From Oscillospiraceae bacterium (GTDB lineage Bacteria > Bacillota > Clostridia > Oscillospirales > Oscillospiraceae), in NCBI GenBank assembly GCA_017428565.1, contig JAFRQP010000028.1:1-36561 (forward strand): a DNA stretch of 36,561 nucleotides, written 5' to 3'. Shown here piece after piece: positions 1-6,430 of this stretch. The stretch's first letter is position 1. Every line of letters starts with the position of its first letter. The position numbers were made by a program, and so were the translations under genes. The notes under the pieces are model-generated. The model saw only the letters and a list, made by a program, of their open reading frames with translations. It searched no databases and was not told where the DNA came from.

Positions 1-611
1 ATGAGCACGGGGTTATTCTTGGTCTTGCGGGAGAGGATGCGGATCACGTTCCGGATCTCGTTGTCCCGGCCGATCACCGGGTCCAGCTCGTTCTCCCGGG
101 CCCGCTTCACCAGATCGGTTCCGTACTTGCTCAGGGCGTCGTAGGTGCTCTCCGGATTGTCCCCGGTGACGGGGGCGGTCTTCACCTTGGCAAGCTCCGC
201 GGTGAAGGCGTTTTTGGTGATGCCGTGGTCGGCGAAGATGCGCTTGATGGCCGGTGTGGCCGCGGCGAAAATGCCGATCATCAGATGCTCCACGGAGGTA
301 TACTCGTCCCCCATGGATTTGGCCGCCTTCTCGGCGGCGGTGAGGACCCGGTTGGCGTCGGCGGAGAGGTAGACGGAGTCCGCGTTCCCCACCTTGGGCA
401 GCTGCCGGATGGCGCTGTCCAGCTCGGCAAGCAGCGCGTCGGCGTCCACGCCCATCTTACCAAGCAAAGAGGGGATCAGGCCCCCGTCCTGGTCGATCAG
501 GGCATAGAGCAGATGCTCGGGCGTGATGTAGTTGTTGTGGTTCTCCTGGGCCATGGCCTGGGCGGTCTGAATGGCCTCCAGAGACTTGCGGGTATAGGTT
601 TCAGCGTTCAT
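1..611 (-). CDS. clpB: ATP-dependent disaggregase ClpB, N-terminal part (runs off the left edge)
   Basis: ClpB is a cytoplasmic AAA+ chaperone that works with DnaK to pull proteins out of heat-induced aggregates. Only the first 203 codons are in the window. Residues 1-145 form the paired Clp N-terminal repeats (for example [12 protein letters not shown] at 27-38 and [12 protein letters not shown] at 103-114). The linker and start of the first ATPase domain follow, with [15 protein letters not shown] at 176-190 and [10 protein letters not shown] at the edge, just before the Walker A motif. The ATG at 609-611 is preceded by a G-rich site (GGGGGT). Wording such as [10 protein letters not shown] and the short N-terminal linker fit ClpB better than ClpC. 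No promoter or CIRCE operator is visible in the roughly 300 bp upstream, which is filled with repeats. The ribbon-helix-helix gene upstream lies on the same strand, so read-through from its promoter is possible. Confidence 0.92.
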   Translation of the reverse strand, partial: MNAETYTRKSLEAIQTAQAMAQENHNNYITPEHLLYALIDQDGGLIPSLLGKMGVDADALLAELDSAIRQLPKVGNADSVYLSADANRVLTAAEKAAKSMGDEYTSVEHLMIGIFAAATPAIKRIFADHGITKNAFTAELAKVKTAPVTGDNPESTYDALSKYGTDLVKRARENELDPVIGRDNEIRNVIRILSRKTKNNPVL

Positions 612-629
612 AGGAACACCCCCAATTCA

Positions 630-663
630 AGTGAAGAGTGAAGAGTGAAGAGTGAAAAGTGAC
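630..663. repeat. Period-7 tandem array (unit AGTGAAG)
   Basis: About five consecutive 7-nt units, AGTGAAG with one AGTGAAA variant, lie 19 bp upstream of the clpB start and therefore inside its 5' leader. The same unit recurs at 14600-14643 and 19701-19763 and in reverse complement at 17192-17212. Period and unit are read directly; any function is unknown. Confidence 0.85.
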
Positions 664-708
664 GAGTTGAGGTGTCGCCTGCGGCGACGGATCGGAACCC
701 CCCCTATC

Positions 709-828
709 CCCCAGTGTGCGCACTGGGGACTTCCCCCTGAGGGGGAAGCAAGACTTCCCGGCGTCCTTGCCTCCCCCTTAGGGGGAGGTGGCATCCGGCG
801 TCTCACGCAAGCCGGATGACGGTAGGGG
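709..828. repeat. Cluster of palindromic repeats upstream of clpB, including hairpin module copy A
   Basis: Four hairpins follow one another. A perfect 8-bp stem lies in CCCCAGTGTGCGCACTGGGG (709-728). TTCCCCCTGAGGGGGAA is at 731-747. A GCCTCCCCC/GGGGGAGG stem spans 769-788. CATCCGGC (792-799) pairs with GCCGGATG (811-818), followed by ACGGTAGGGG. The last two stems form a two-hairpin module that recurs at 35996-36140 and 36276-36335. An extra small stem, GTCGCC/GGCGAC, lies at 674-688. No gene is seen in this interval. Confidence 0.8.
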
Positions 829-847
829 TGTCGTCTCCTCTTCCGCC

Positions 848-872
848 GTAGGGGCGATAGCCGAATCGCCCG
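848..872 (+). repeat. GTAGGG-type hairpin repeat
   Basis: GTAG is followed by a hairpin whose GGGCGA arm pairs with TCGCCC. It belongs to a family with the same GTAGGG start and pyrimidine-rich CCCG end but different stem sequences at 15605-15631, 17059-17082 (reverse) and 36365-36388. Confidence 0.65.
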
Positions 873-890
873 CCGCGTCCTCCGCCTTCT

Positions 891-921
891 AAAAACTAAA
901 AACTGAAAACTAAAAACTAAA
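891..921. repeat. Period-7 tandem array (unit AAAACTA)
   Basis: Four 7-nt units, AAAACTA with one AAAACTG variant, lie at the 3' end of the ribbon-helix-helix gene, and the TAG stop of that gene (917-919 in complement) falls inside the array. The reverse complement of the array at 36141-36168 is the same unit with C or G at the last position. Confidence 0.85.
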
Positions 922-1564
922 TGTGGATCTTCGCCTGGGTCATGGCGGCGTAGTAGGCGGCCTCCACCTCGTGGGCATCAAAGCGGCCGGAGAGGTAGCC
1001 CTTCATCAGCCGGTCGAACAGCTGGATGTATGCGGACAGGGCCTCGGCCAGCTCCTCGGCCGTGCAGTCCCGCTCCGGGACGGCGATGGAGCGCAGGAAC
1101 TTGCCGTCATAGAGGGCGTAGTCGATCCGCGCGCCGGTGGCGGGGGCCAGATGGGCGTCCTCGATCCGCTTCCAGAGCCGGAAAAACTCGGTCATGGCCT
1201 GCAGCAGCGGGGCGGACTGGGTGCGGAACAGCACCGACAGCTCCCCGATGGACTCGCCCCCACCCCGGTACAGCTCCACCTCGTACTTCACCGTGGGCCG
1301 GTACTTGTACTCCAGAGAGCTTTTCAGCGACATGCTGGAGGAGTTGGGCGCGAAGAAGGGCACCAGGTCCCGGCTGGGGCTCAGCAGGGCCTGGATGGCG
1401 GAGAGCACGTCGTTGATGCGCCGCTCCGGCGTGGTGTAGCCCACGTACTCCGCCAAGATCTGATTGATGAGGCTGGAGCGGTTGGTGCCCATGCGGTGGG
1501 CCATGGCGTCCACCTCCCGCACCACCTCGTCGTTGAGCATCAGGCTGTAAAGGGTCTTTTTCAT
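917..1564 (-). CDS. Ribbon-helix-helix domain protein of unknown function
   Basis: A 215-residue protein. Residues 1-43 look like a ribbon-helix-helix (CopG/Arc-type) DNA-binding fold: a short strand KTLYSLMLNDE, a helix VVREVDAMAHRM, the turn GTNRSS and a second helix LINQILAEYVGY. The remaining ~170 residues contain no motif I recognise and have mixed polar/aromatic composition. The frame is open further upstream to 1756, but the ATG at 1562-1564 has AAAGGATGA just before it and a good promoter at 1631-1659 lies inside the longer version, so the short form is chosen. A DNA-binding role is inferred from the N-terminus alone. It may repress its own AT-rich control region (inverted repeat at 1665-1693). 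It lies on the same strand as clpB, 305 bp upstream of it. Confidence 0.7.
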   Translation of the reverse strand: MKKTLYSLMLNDEVVREVDAMAHRMGTNRSSLINQILAEYVGYTTPERRINDVLSAIQALLSPSRDLVPFFAPNSSSMSLKSSLEYKYRPTVKYEVELYRGGGESIGELSVLFRTQSAPLLQAMTEFFRLWKRIEDAHLAPATGARIDYALYDGKFLRSIAVPERDCTAEELAEALSAYIQLFDRLMKGYLSGRFDAHEVEAAYYAAMTQAKIHI

Positions 1565-1630
1565 GGGAAGATCATCCTTTCCCGGGGGACGCCGGTTCCG
1601 CCGCGCGCCTCCCCCTTTTCTCATGGCTGT

Positions 1631-1659
1631 ATCATACACCCTGCGAAAACTTTTGTCAA
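1631..1659 (-). promoter_or_regulatory. SigA-type promoter of the ribbon-helix-helix gene
   Basis: On the minus strand, TTGACA (1654-1659) and TATGAT (1631-1636) are separated by 17 bp, with the -10 box about 67 bp upstream of the ATG. Confidence 0.75.
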
Positions 1660-1664
1660 CAGTT

Positions 1665-1693
1665 ATATATAAATTTTTATTCAAATTATATAT
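1665..1693. promoter_or_regulatory. AT-rich inverted repeat between divergent promoters (candidate operator)
   Basis: ATATATAA (1665-1672) and TTATATAT (1686-1693) are perfect inverted repeats 13 bp apart, between the divergent promoters of the ribbon-helix-helix gene and tRNA-Ser. Ribbon-helix-helix proteins often bind paired short operators, so autoregulation is plausible but not shown. Confidence 0.35.
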
Positions 1694-1715
1694 GGCGCCG
1701 AGAAAATACTTTCCC

Positions 1716-1744
1716 TTGCAATTTGCAAAAGCTTCGGATATAAT
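1716..1744 (+). promoter_or_regulatory. Promoter of tRNA-Ser
   Basis: TTGCAA (1716-1721), a 17-bp spacer and a perfect TATAAT (1739-1744) end 12 bp before the first base of the mature tRNA. Confidence 0.8.
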
Positions 1745-1756
1745 AGAGCGGCGCAC

Positions 1757-1848
1757 GGAGGGTTACTCAAGTGGTCGAAGAGGCGTGACTCGAAATCTCG
1801 TAGGCCGGCGATCCCGGCGCTAGGGTTCAAATCCCTAACCCTCCGCCA
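1757..1848 (+). tRNA. tRNA-Ser (anticodon CGA)
   Basis: A 92-nt class II tRNA that decodes UCG. The acceptor stem GGAGGGT (1757-1763) pairs with ACCCTCC (1838-1844), followed by discriminator G and an encoded CCA (1846-1848). The anticodon loop CTCGAAA carries CGA at 1791-1793. A long variable arm has a GCCGG/CCGGC stem, and the T arm is TAGGG-TTCAAAT-CCCTA. The anticodon stem CGTGA/TCTCG has a central T-T mismatch (positions 29-41). The transcript is served by the promoter just upstream, and a hairpin follows at 1853-1883. Confidence 0.95.
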
Positions 1849-1852
1849 GAAA

Positions 1853-1883
1853 AGGATTGCTATTTTTACAAGATAGCAATCCT
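1853..1883 (+). terminator. Terminator-like hairpin after tRNA-Ser
   Basis: AGGATTGCTAT (1853-1863) and ATAGCAATCCT (1873-1883) form a perfect 11-bp stem 4 nt after the CCA. The T-tract after it is weak. The right arm ATAGCAATC occurs again in direct orientation at 2782-2790, beyond the AT-rich gene. Confidence 0.55.
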
Positions 1884-1922
1884 GTTTCATATATGGCTGG
1901 AATTACTTGGAGAAGGTGTCTT

Positions 1923-2705
1923 ATGGTTTTCAATAATGAAATCAACCATTTAAAACTGTGGTGTATCCATAAAGCAGAGTCGTATCAACAAAAGTATGCA
2001 GGATACGGAGGCATCTGTTATGTTGGTTATCAAGTCGCCTATGAAATGGAGTTCAAGCTATCAACACTCATAGACAAATCGTTTGAAAGCATAAATGAAT
2101 TGAGAGAAGAAATACTGAATTTCATCTACATTCATTATGAGCCCTCCGTTTTAAAACCTCAGAATAGTGCGGCAAAGCACATCGTTGATAAAACAAATCA
2201 AGAATTTTGTGATTATTTGGAAGAAGTGATTTCCCGAAGGGAAGCTCTTTCTTTGGCAGATATCTCGTATAAGCGAGTTGTTGTTGGCGCGGAAGCTGTT
2301 GCACTGAAAGAGAAGTTTCGTTTGATCTGGCAATATGTAAATACATCATATTGGTTCCCCCTTATGGGGGAGGAACCAACAGAAATCTCAGAGAAGTTTT
2401 TTATCATGTATGACTTTTTTGAGCCTTATGTGAAACAGCTTGAACAGATAATAGGTCTTCCACAAGTACATATATATAGTTTTGGTGAAAACATTTTTCT
2501 ACCAGAACACTGTATTGAAACCACAGAATTGATTGAATTCGGCGGATGCGAAAGGATATATACAGATAAGGGTTTCTCATGGGCGATCTATTTTTCTCAC
2601 GAAGGTACCATTTCATTTGCGGGTTCAATAGTTCCTATTGCTAAAAAACTGCTCTTAGCCGAAAAAGAGCATTGGAACAGATTTGAATGGAATGAAGAAG
2701 AATAA
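1923..2705 (+). CDS. AT-rich orphan protein, 260 aa, unknown function
   Basis: The gene is clearly more AT-rich than all its neighbours and uses A/T-ending codons, which suggests recent acquisition. The ATG at 1923 has GGAGAAGG about 10 bp upstream; an open stretch back to 1857 crosses the tRNA hairpin and is not used. No signal peptide, membrane segment or catalytic motif is recognised. The protein is acidic, soluble-looking and rich in Tyr, Phe and Glu, ending in WNEEE. The segment from about residue 205 (IEFGGCERIYTDKGFSWAIY) to 240 looks like a beta-rich fold reminiscent of immunity-type or SMI1-like cargo proteins, but I cannot assign a family. It sits alone between tRNA-Ser and a strong terminator, typical for cargo at a tRNA integration site. 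Confidence 0.75.
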   Translation: MVFNNEINHLKLWCIHKAESYQQKYAGYGGICYVGYQVAYEMEFKLSTLIDKSFESINELREEILNFIYIHYEPSVLKPQNSAAKHIVDKTNQEFCDYLEEVISRREALSLADISYKRVVVGAEAVALKEKFRLIWQYVNTSYWFPLMGEEPTEISEKFFIMYDFFEPYVKQLEQIIGLPQVHIYSFGENIFLPEHCIETTELIEFGGCERIYTDKGFSWAIYFSHEGTISFAGSIVPIAKKLLLAEKEHWNRFEWNEEE

Positions 2706-2799
2706 AGTATTATTTTCAATTAGTCAAGCATTTTTCGATTTAAGCGTTACGAAATTTAACGACAACCCCTGCTTTGTCAAAATAGCAATCTTTGCTCAT

Positions 2800-2840
2800 G
2801 ACAAAAGGTCCCTGCCCTTTTTGGGCAGGGACCTTTTGTC
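2800..2840. terminator. Strong bidirectional terminator
   Basis: An 18-bp perfect stem, GACAAAAGGTCCCTGCCC (2800-2817) with GGGCAGGGACCTTTTGTC (2823-2840) around a TTTTT loop. The A-rich start and T-rich end of the stem allow termination on both strands. It closes the AT-rich gene on the plus strand. Confidence 0.85.
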
Positions 2841-2847
2841 GTCAAGT

Positions 2848-2862
2848 GGTTAGGGATTTGAA
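2848..2862 (-). repeat. Inverted 15-nt copy of the tRNA-Ser T-arm/acceptor segment
   Basis: GGTTAGGGATTTGAA is the exact reverse complement of TTCAAATCCCTAACC at 1826-1840 in tRNA-Ser. A 15-nt exact match within 1 kb is not expected by chance. It may be an attachment-site remnant of a tRNA-targeting element (inverted after integration) or a relic of a second tRNA gene. No integrase gene is present. Confidence 0.55.
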
Positions 2863-2932
2863 TCATGTCCGAAAGCCCCGGCGATGCTTCCCGTCCCGAT
2901 GCAAAATTCGTCTTCCCCCCGGCGGCTTTTTG

Positions 2933-2941
2933 TGATATACT
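2933..2941 (+). promoter_or_regulatory. Extended -10 promoter for the SpoIIE-type phosphatase
   Basis: TGA-TATACT forms a TGn extended -10 element about 90 bp before the ATG at 3032. No good -35 box is seen 17 bp upstream. The rest of the 2863-3031 gap holds no gene I can support. Confidence 0.4.
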
Positions 2942-3031
2942 TATTTTAATAACTTTCTTTGCCATTTTTTCGGCCGTCGGGGTCCATGGGATGCTTTCCC
3001 GGCGGTGTTCTTCAGAGGGGAGAAGCGTTCC

Positions 3032-4594
3032 ATGGACAATATCATCAAGAAAAAGCTCTTTATATCCAGACGGCTGATGGCGCTGGGCTTTGTCCTCACC
3101 CTGCTTCTGTTCGCGCTGATGGTCATCCTGTGCATCGTCCGCGGCTTTGCCGACATGGAACCGAGATGGGTATTCAATGTCGGGACGGACGTGGTCTCGA
3201 TGGCCGTGTGCGCGGTGGTTTATTTCGGCTGTATGATGGACTCCAACGGCCTGAGCGAAAACACGTCGCTGTTCACCACCCTTGTGCTGGTCAACGACTT
3301 CGCCCTGTTTTTTGACGCCTTCGCCTGGGTCCTGCAGGGGCTGGCGCCTTACGCGTTCTGGAACCGCCTGGTAAACGCGCTGCTGTATGCCAACGGCTCC
3401 GCCGTGATCTATTTATTCTGGCTCTACGTGACCATCACCCTGGAGATGGAGAGCCGGAGACTTCGGATCGTCAAGAAAGTGCTGGGCATCCTGCTGCTTC
3501 CCGATGTGCTGATCAAGCTGGCAAACCTCTTCCTCCCGATCTATTTCGTCGTCGACGCCGCCGGCGTTTATCAGCGCGGAACGTATTTCGGCTTCAGCTA
3601 TCTGTATCTGGGCATCGCGATGTTGACCTTCGTTTCCGAGCTCGTCGGTTCCAGGGTTTCGCTCCGGCAGAAGATCGTGGCGCTCTCCTTTATTACGATC
3701 CCCGTGCTGAACCAGCTGCTGATCGGCCGTTCCTTCGGTCTGTCCACCCAGTATTCCTCCACGCTGCTCTCCATCGTGCTGATCTACGGCGTCCTGTTTG
3801 CGGATCGGGGCAAAACCCTCGCGGCGACAGAGCAGGAGCTGAACACCGCCGCCGGCATTCAGGTCGGTTCCCTGCCCAGCGCTTTCCCGGCCTTTCCGGA
3901 GCGCAGCGATTTCGACATCTACGCCAGCATGGCCCCCGCCAGAGAGGTGGGCGGCGATTTCTACGATTTTTACCTGCTTGACGACGACCATTTGTGTCTG
4001 ATCATCGCGGATGTATCGGGAAAAGGCGTCCCGGCGGCGCTGTTTATGATGTCCACCAAGATCTTGCTCCAGAGCTACGCGCAGACGGATTTTTCTCCCT
4101 CGTCTATCCTCCGGAAGGCAAACAGCCGGATCTGCGCCAGCGACAGCAAGGACATGTTTGTAACCGTCTGGCTGGGCGTCCTGGATCTGCGTACCGGCAC
4201 GCTGACCGCGGCGAACGCCGGGCACGAATACCCCGTCATCCATCGAAAAGGCCGTCCCTTCGAGCTGATGAAGGACAGGCACAGCTTTGTTCTCGGCGGG
4301 ATGGAAAATACGGACTACAAGGAGTATGCGATCCAACTGGAAGCCGGAGACGAGATTTTCCTGTACACGGACGGCATTCCGGAGGCGAACAATCCGGCCA
4401 ACGTTCTCTACGGCACGGAGCGGATGCTGGAAGCGCTGAACCGCACGGAGGAAGGCAGCCTGAAGGACCTGCTGGACGCGGTCAGGCAGGATGTGGATCA
4501 ATTTGCGGAGGGCAAGGAACAATTTGACGACCTGACCATGCTGTGCCTGCGCTATTTGGGCAAAGAAAGGGCCGCGGAAGAAAAAACGGACTGA
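3032..4594 (+). CDS. Membrane-anchored SpoIIE/RsbU-type PP2C serine phosphatase
   Basis: A 520-residue protein. Residues 15-260 hold roughly seven or eight hydrophobic helices (for example FVLTLLLFALMVILCIV at 20-36 and TLLSIVLIYGVLF at 244-256), acting as a membrane sensor module. Residues 290-515 are a SpoIIE-type PP2C phosphatase: MAPAREVGGDFYDFY with metal-binding D309, IIADVSGKGVPAALFM with D327, then NAGHEYPVI, IFLYTDGIPEANN and a final DDLTMLCLRY. Such enzymes dephosphorylate STAS-domain anti-sigma-factor antagonists and so switch sigma-factor partner systems, or act in sporulation signalling. The ATG at 3032 follows AGGGGAG; an ATG-like frame from 3005 overlaps that site and is rejected. 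No STAS or anti-sigma gene is adjacent, so its target is not known. A terminator follows at 4612. Confidence 0.88.
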   Translation: MDNIIKKKLFISRRLMALGFVLTLLLFALMVILCIVRGFADMEPRWVFNVGTDVVSMAVCAVVYFGCMMDSNGLSENTSLFTTLVLVNDFALFFDAFAWVLQGLAPYAFWNRLVNALLYANGSAVIYLFWLYVTITLEMESRRLRIVKKVLGILLLPDVLIKLANLFLPIYFVVDAAGVYQRGTYFGFSYLYLGIAMLTFVSELVGSRVSLRQKIVALSFITIPVLNQLLIGRSFGLSTQYSSTLLSIVLIYGVLFADRGKTLAATEQELNTAAGIQVGSLPSAFPAFPERSDFDIYASMAPAREVGGDFYDFYLLDDDHLCLIIADVSGKGVPAALFMMSTKILLQSYAQTDFSPSSILRKANSRICASDSKDMFVTVWLGVLDLRTGTLTAANAGHEYPVIHRKGRPFELMKDRHSFVLGGMENTDYKEYAIQLEAGDEIFLYTDGIPEANNPANVLYGTERMLEALNRTEEGSLKDLLDAVRQDVDQFAEGKEQFDDLTMLCLRYLGKERAAEEKTD

Positions 4595-4611
4595 TCGGGC
4601 AAAAGCACAGA

Positions 4612-4646
4612 CCGGGACAGAGGATGCTCCTCTGTCCCGGCGTTTT
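4612..4646 (+). terminator. Terminator of the SpoIIE-type phosphatase gene
   Basis: CCGGGACAGAGGA and TCCTCTGTCCCGG form a 13-bp stem around TGC, followed by CGTTTTTG. Confidence 0.9.
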
Positions 4647-4648
4647 TG

Positions 4649-4677
4649 TTGCCGTCAGGCGGCTTTTCTGGTATAAT
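4649..4677 (+). promoter_or_regulatory. Promoter of the YdcF-type gene
   Basis: TTGCCG (4649-4654), a 17-bp spacer and TATAAT (4672-4677), 35 bp before the ATG and right after the preceding terminator. Confidence 0.8.
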
Positions 4678-4712
4678 CGCCTCATCATAACGGGATTCGC
4701 GGAGGAATAGAC

Positions 4713-5519
4713 ATGAAAACGGAAAAACAAGGTTCTCGCGGCAGACGCATCACCGGCGATATTCTGCTTGCGCTGGTCATCCTTCTCACCGCCGATGTGG
4801 CGGTCGTCATGCTGCACAAAATCAACACCGTCGTCCTGAAGGCGGACTATCGGGAAGTCTTCCGGTACGAGCTCATCCTCTGCGCGATTCTTCTGCTGTT
4901 CGCGCTGGATGTCCGCTTCCGTCTCTTCACCCGTTCCAAGCGCCTGGTCCTGCGGATCGCCGGCTGGATTCTGCGTTCTGTGGTCATTCTTCTCACCCTG
5001 GTGATCCTGTTCTTCTGCGGAAAGGTGATCTGCGGCAGTCTGATCAACACCGCCGGCCGGGCAGATTACGCCATCGTGCTCGGTCTGGCGCTGGAAAACG
5101 GGCAGCCCACGGACGATCTGCTGGCAAGGCTGGACACCGCCCAGGCCTATCTGGAGGAATACCCGGAAGCGCGGCTTATTCTGACCGGAGGCAACGCGGA
5201 CGAGTCGGGCCGCACGGAAGCCGCCGTCATGCACGATCTGCTGGCGGAGCGCGGCGTGCCGGAAGAGCGGATGATTCTGGAAGATCAGGCGGAAAGCACC
5301 AAGGACAATTTCCGGAACACGGCGCAGATCATCGATCCCGGCAAGCCGGTTGTGCTCATCAGCAGCAATTACCATATGGACCGGGCGGTTCAGACCGCAG
5401 AAAGCGCCGGTTTTACAAAAGTCCTCCGTCTGCCCGCGCCCTCGTCCTTCTTCTGTTACGGCGCCAATATGATGTCTGAGGTCATCCTGGAATTGAATGA
5501 GCTGACCCTCAGAAGGTAG
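4713..5519 (+). CDS. YdcF/SanA-type DUF218 membrane protein
   Basis: A 268-residue protein of the DUF218 family (E. coli YdcF, SanA, ElyC). Three predicted membrane helices (about 16-35, 52-68 and 86-108) precede a DUF218 domain from residue 117. Family hallmarks are visible: ADYAIVLGLALENG (117-130), RLILTGG (154-160), the acidic ESTKDNFRN (194-202) and VVLISSNYHMDRA (213-225). ElyC is linked to peptidoglycan precursor homeostasis and SanA to vancomycin resistance at the envelope; the biochemical reaction is not settled, so only an envelope role is inferred. The Shine-Dalgarno site GGAGGAATAGAC fixes the ATG. The gene has its own promoter and is monocistronic. No clear terminator was found in 5520-5690, which also contains no convincing gene. 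Confidence 0.85.
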   Translation: MKTEKQGSRGRRITGDILLALVILLTADVAVVMLHKINTVVLKADYREVFRYELILCAILLLFALDVRFRLFTRSKRLVLRIAGWILRSVVILLTLVILFFCGKVICGSLINTAGRADYAIVLGLALENGQPTDDLLARLDTAQAYLEEYPEARLILTGGNADESGRTEAAVMHDLLAERGVPEERMILEDQAESTKDNFRNTAQIIDPGKPVVLISSNYHMDRAVQTAESAGFTKVLRLPAPSSFFCYGANMMSEVILELNELTLRR

Positions 5520-5691
5520 GAACGGCAGCCGGGAACGGAAAATTTGACAGAATTGCCCTTTTCTCGCTGGTCTGCCGGAATGCTGTGGGCGGATGAAGCC
5601 GAGGGCCCATCCTCGCTGCGGACAAGGACCGGCATGCGGAAAGACAAAGCGAAGCTTGCCGCAGGGCTCAAACAGCAAGAAAGCAGAAAAG

Positions 5692-5725
5692 CAACTTCAA
5701 GTTGCGAAAAAGCAAATTGAAGTTG
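5692..5725. promoter_or_regulatory. Twin 13-bp palindromes upstream of the XRE pseudogene (candidate operators)
   Basis: CAACTTCAAGTTG (5692-5704, perfect palindrome around C) and CAAATTGAAGTTG (5713-5725, one mismatch) start 21 bp apart, that is two helical turns on the same DNA face. They lie 53-86 bp upstream of the HTH reading frame, as expected for an autoregulatory operator pair. Another inverted repeat, GAGCAT/ATGCTC, is at 5736-5755. Confidence 0.45.
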
Positions 5726-5777
5726 GGGAAAAAAAGAGCATCAAGCGATATGCTCCTTTTGCAAGGAGGATGATCCT

Positions 5778-6309
5778 ATGAGTTTTGGAGAAAATCTGCA
5801 GAGAATGCGCAAGAAGAATCAGCTGTCACAAGAAGGGCTGGCGGAAATGCTGGGGGTGAGCAGACAGGCCGTGTCAAAATGGGAGCTCGGAGACGGGTAT
5901 CCCGAAGTGGACAAGCTTCTGCTCCTGTAAAAAAAGCTGAACATCTCACTGGACAGCCTGCTGGGGGGGCGAAAACACGCCGGCTTTGTCCGGGGACGGC
6001 AAAACTGCCGGTACGATCAGAATCGTTTCCCCCATGAAGGCGTGATCCTCAACGCGACAAAAGTAACCCGTTCTCAGCAGTTCAAGGGCAGAAAAAACAG
6101 TCCGCAATTTGCCTTGTATGCCTCCGACGGGAATGATCTGTCCCACTGGGGGGGCGCAGAACACCTTCCTCGGCTGGTACAGGAATCTCGAAGACATGAC
6201 AAGAGAGATTGCCGAAATCCAGGCGGCCCCGGACGCAGGGGCGGCTTCCTATACGCTGCAATACAGCGTATAGTGCAAACAGAACCTGTTCAGGACAATA
6301 GAAGACTGA
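5778..6309 (+). pseudogene. Decayed XRE-family transcriptional regulator
   Basis: AAGGAGGATGATCCT precedes an ATG opening a clear helix-turn-helix: MSFGENLQRMRKKNQLSQEG, then LAEMLGVSRQAVSKWE and LGDGYPEVDKLLLL. A TAA stops it after 50 codons, although KKLNISLDSLLGG, the usual end of the HTH segment, follows in the same frame. Further on the family C-terminal domain is still readable but hops frame three times: at a G7 run (near 5964), at a C5 run (near 6030) and at another G7 run (near 6150). GTIRIVSP, HEGVILNATKVTRSQQFKG, FALYASDGND and GAQNTFLGWYRNLEDM therefore lie in alternating frames. A TAG interrupts the tail before CKQNLFRTIED and the final TGA. Every shift sits in a homopolymer, so either phase-variable slippage, ordinary decay or assembly error explains it; the two nonsense codons favour decay. 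Confidence 0.75.
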
Positions 6310-6430
6310 GCGAACAACTCCCCGTTGGACGTGGTGAACACGGACCTTTTCGGCGTCTTCGGCGAAAGGCTGGCGCCATCAGGAAAGAGAGCCCTTCGTC
6401 CTTCTGCGCTTCGGCGGGCAGTCCCTTGTA

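Noticed and set aside
630-663. Heptad arrays as CRISPR
   Set aside because: Unit length is 7 with no spacers and no cas genes are near.
6310-6430. Possible continuation of the XRE pseudogene or a short gene (NNSPLDVVNTDLFGVFGERL)
   Set aside because: The stretch is short, without start or Shine-Dalgarno site, and cannot be linked to a family.
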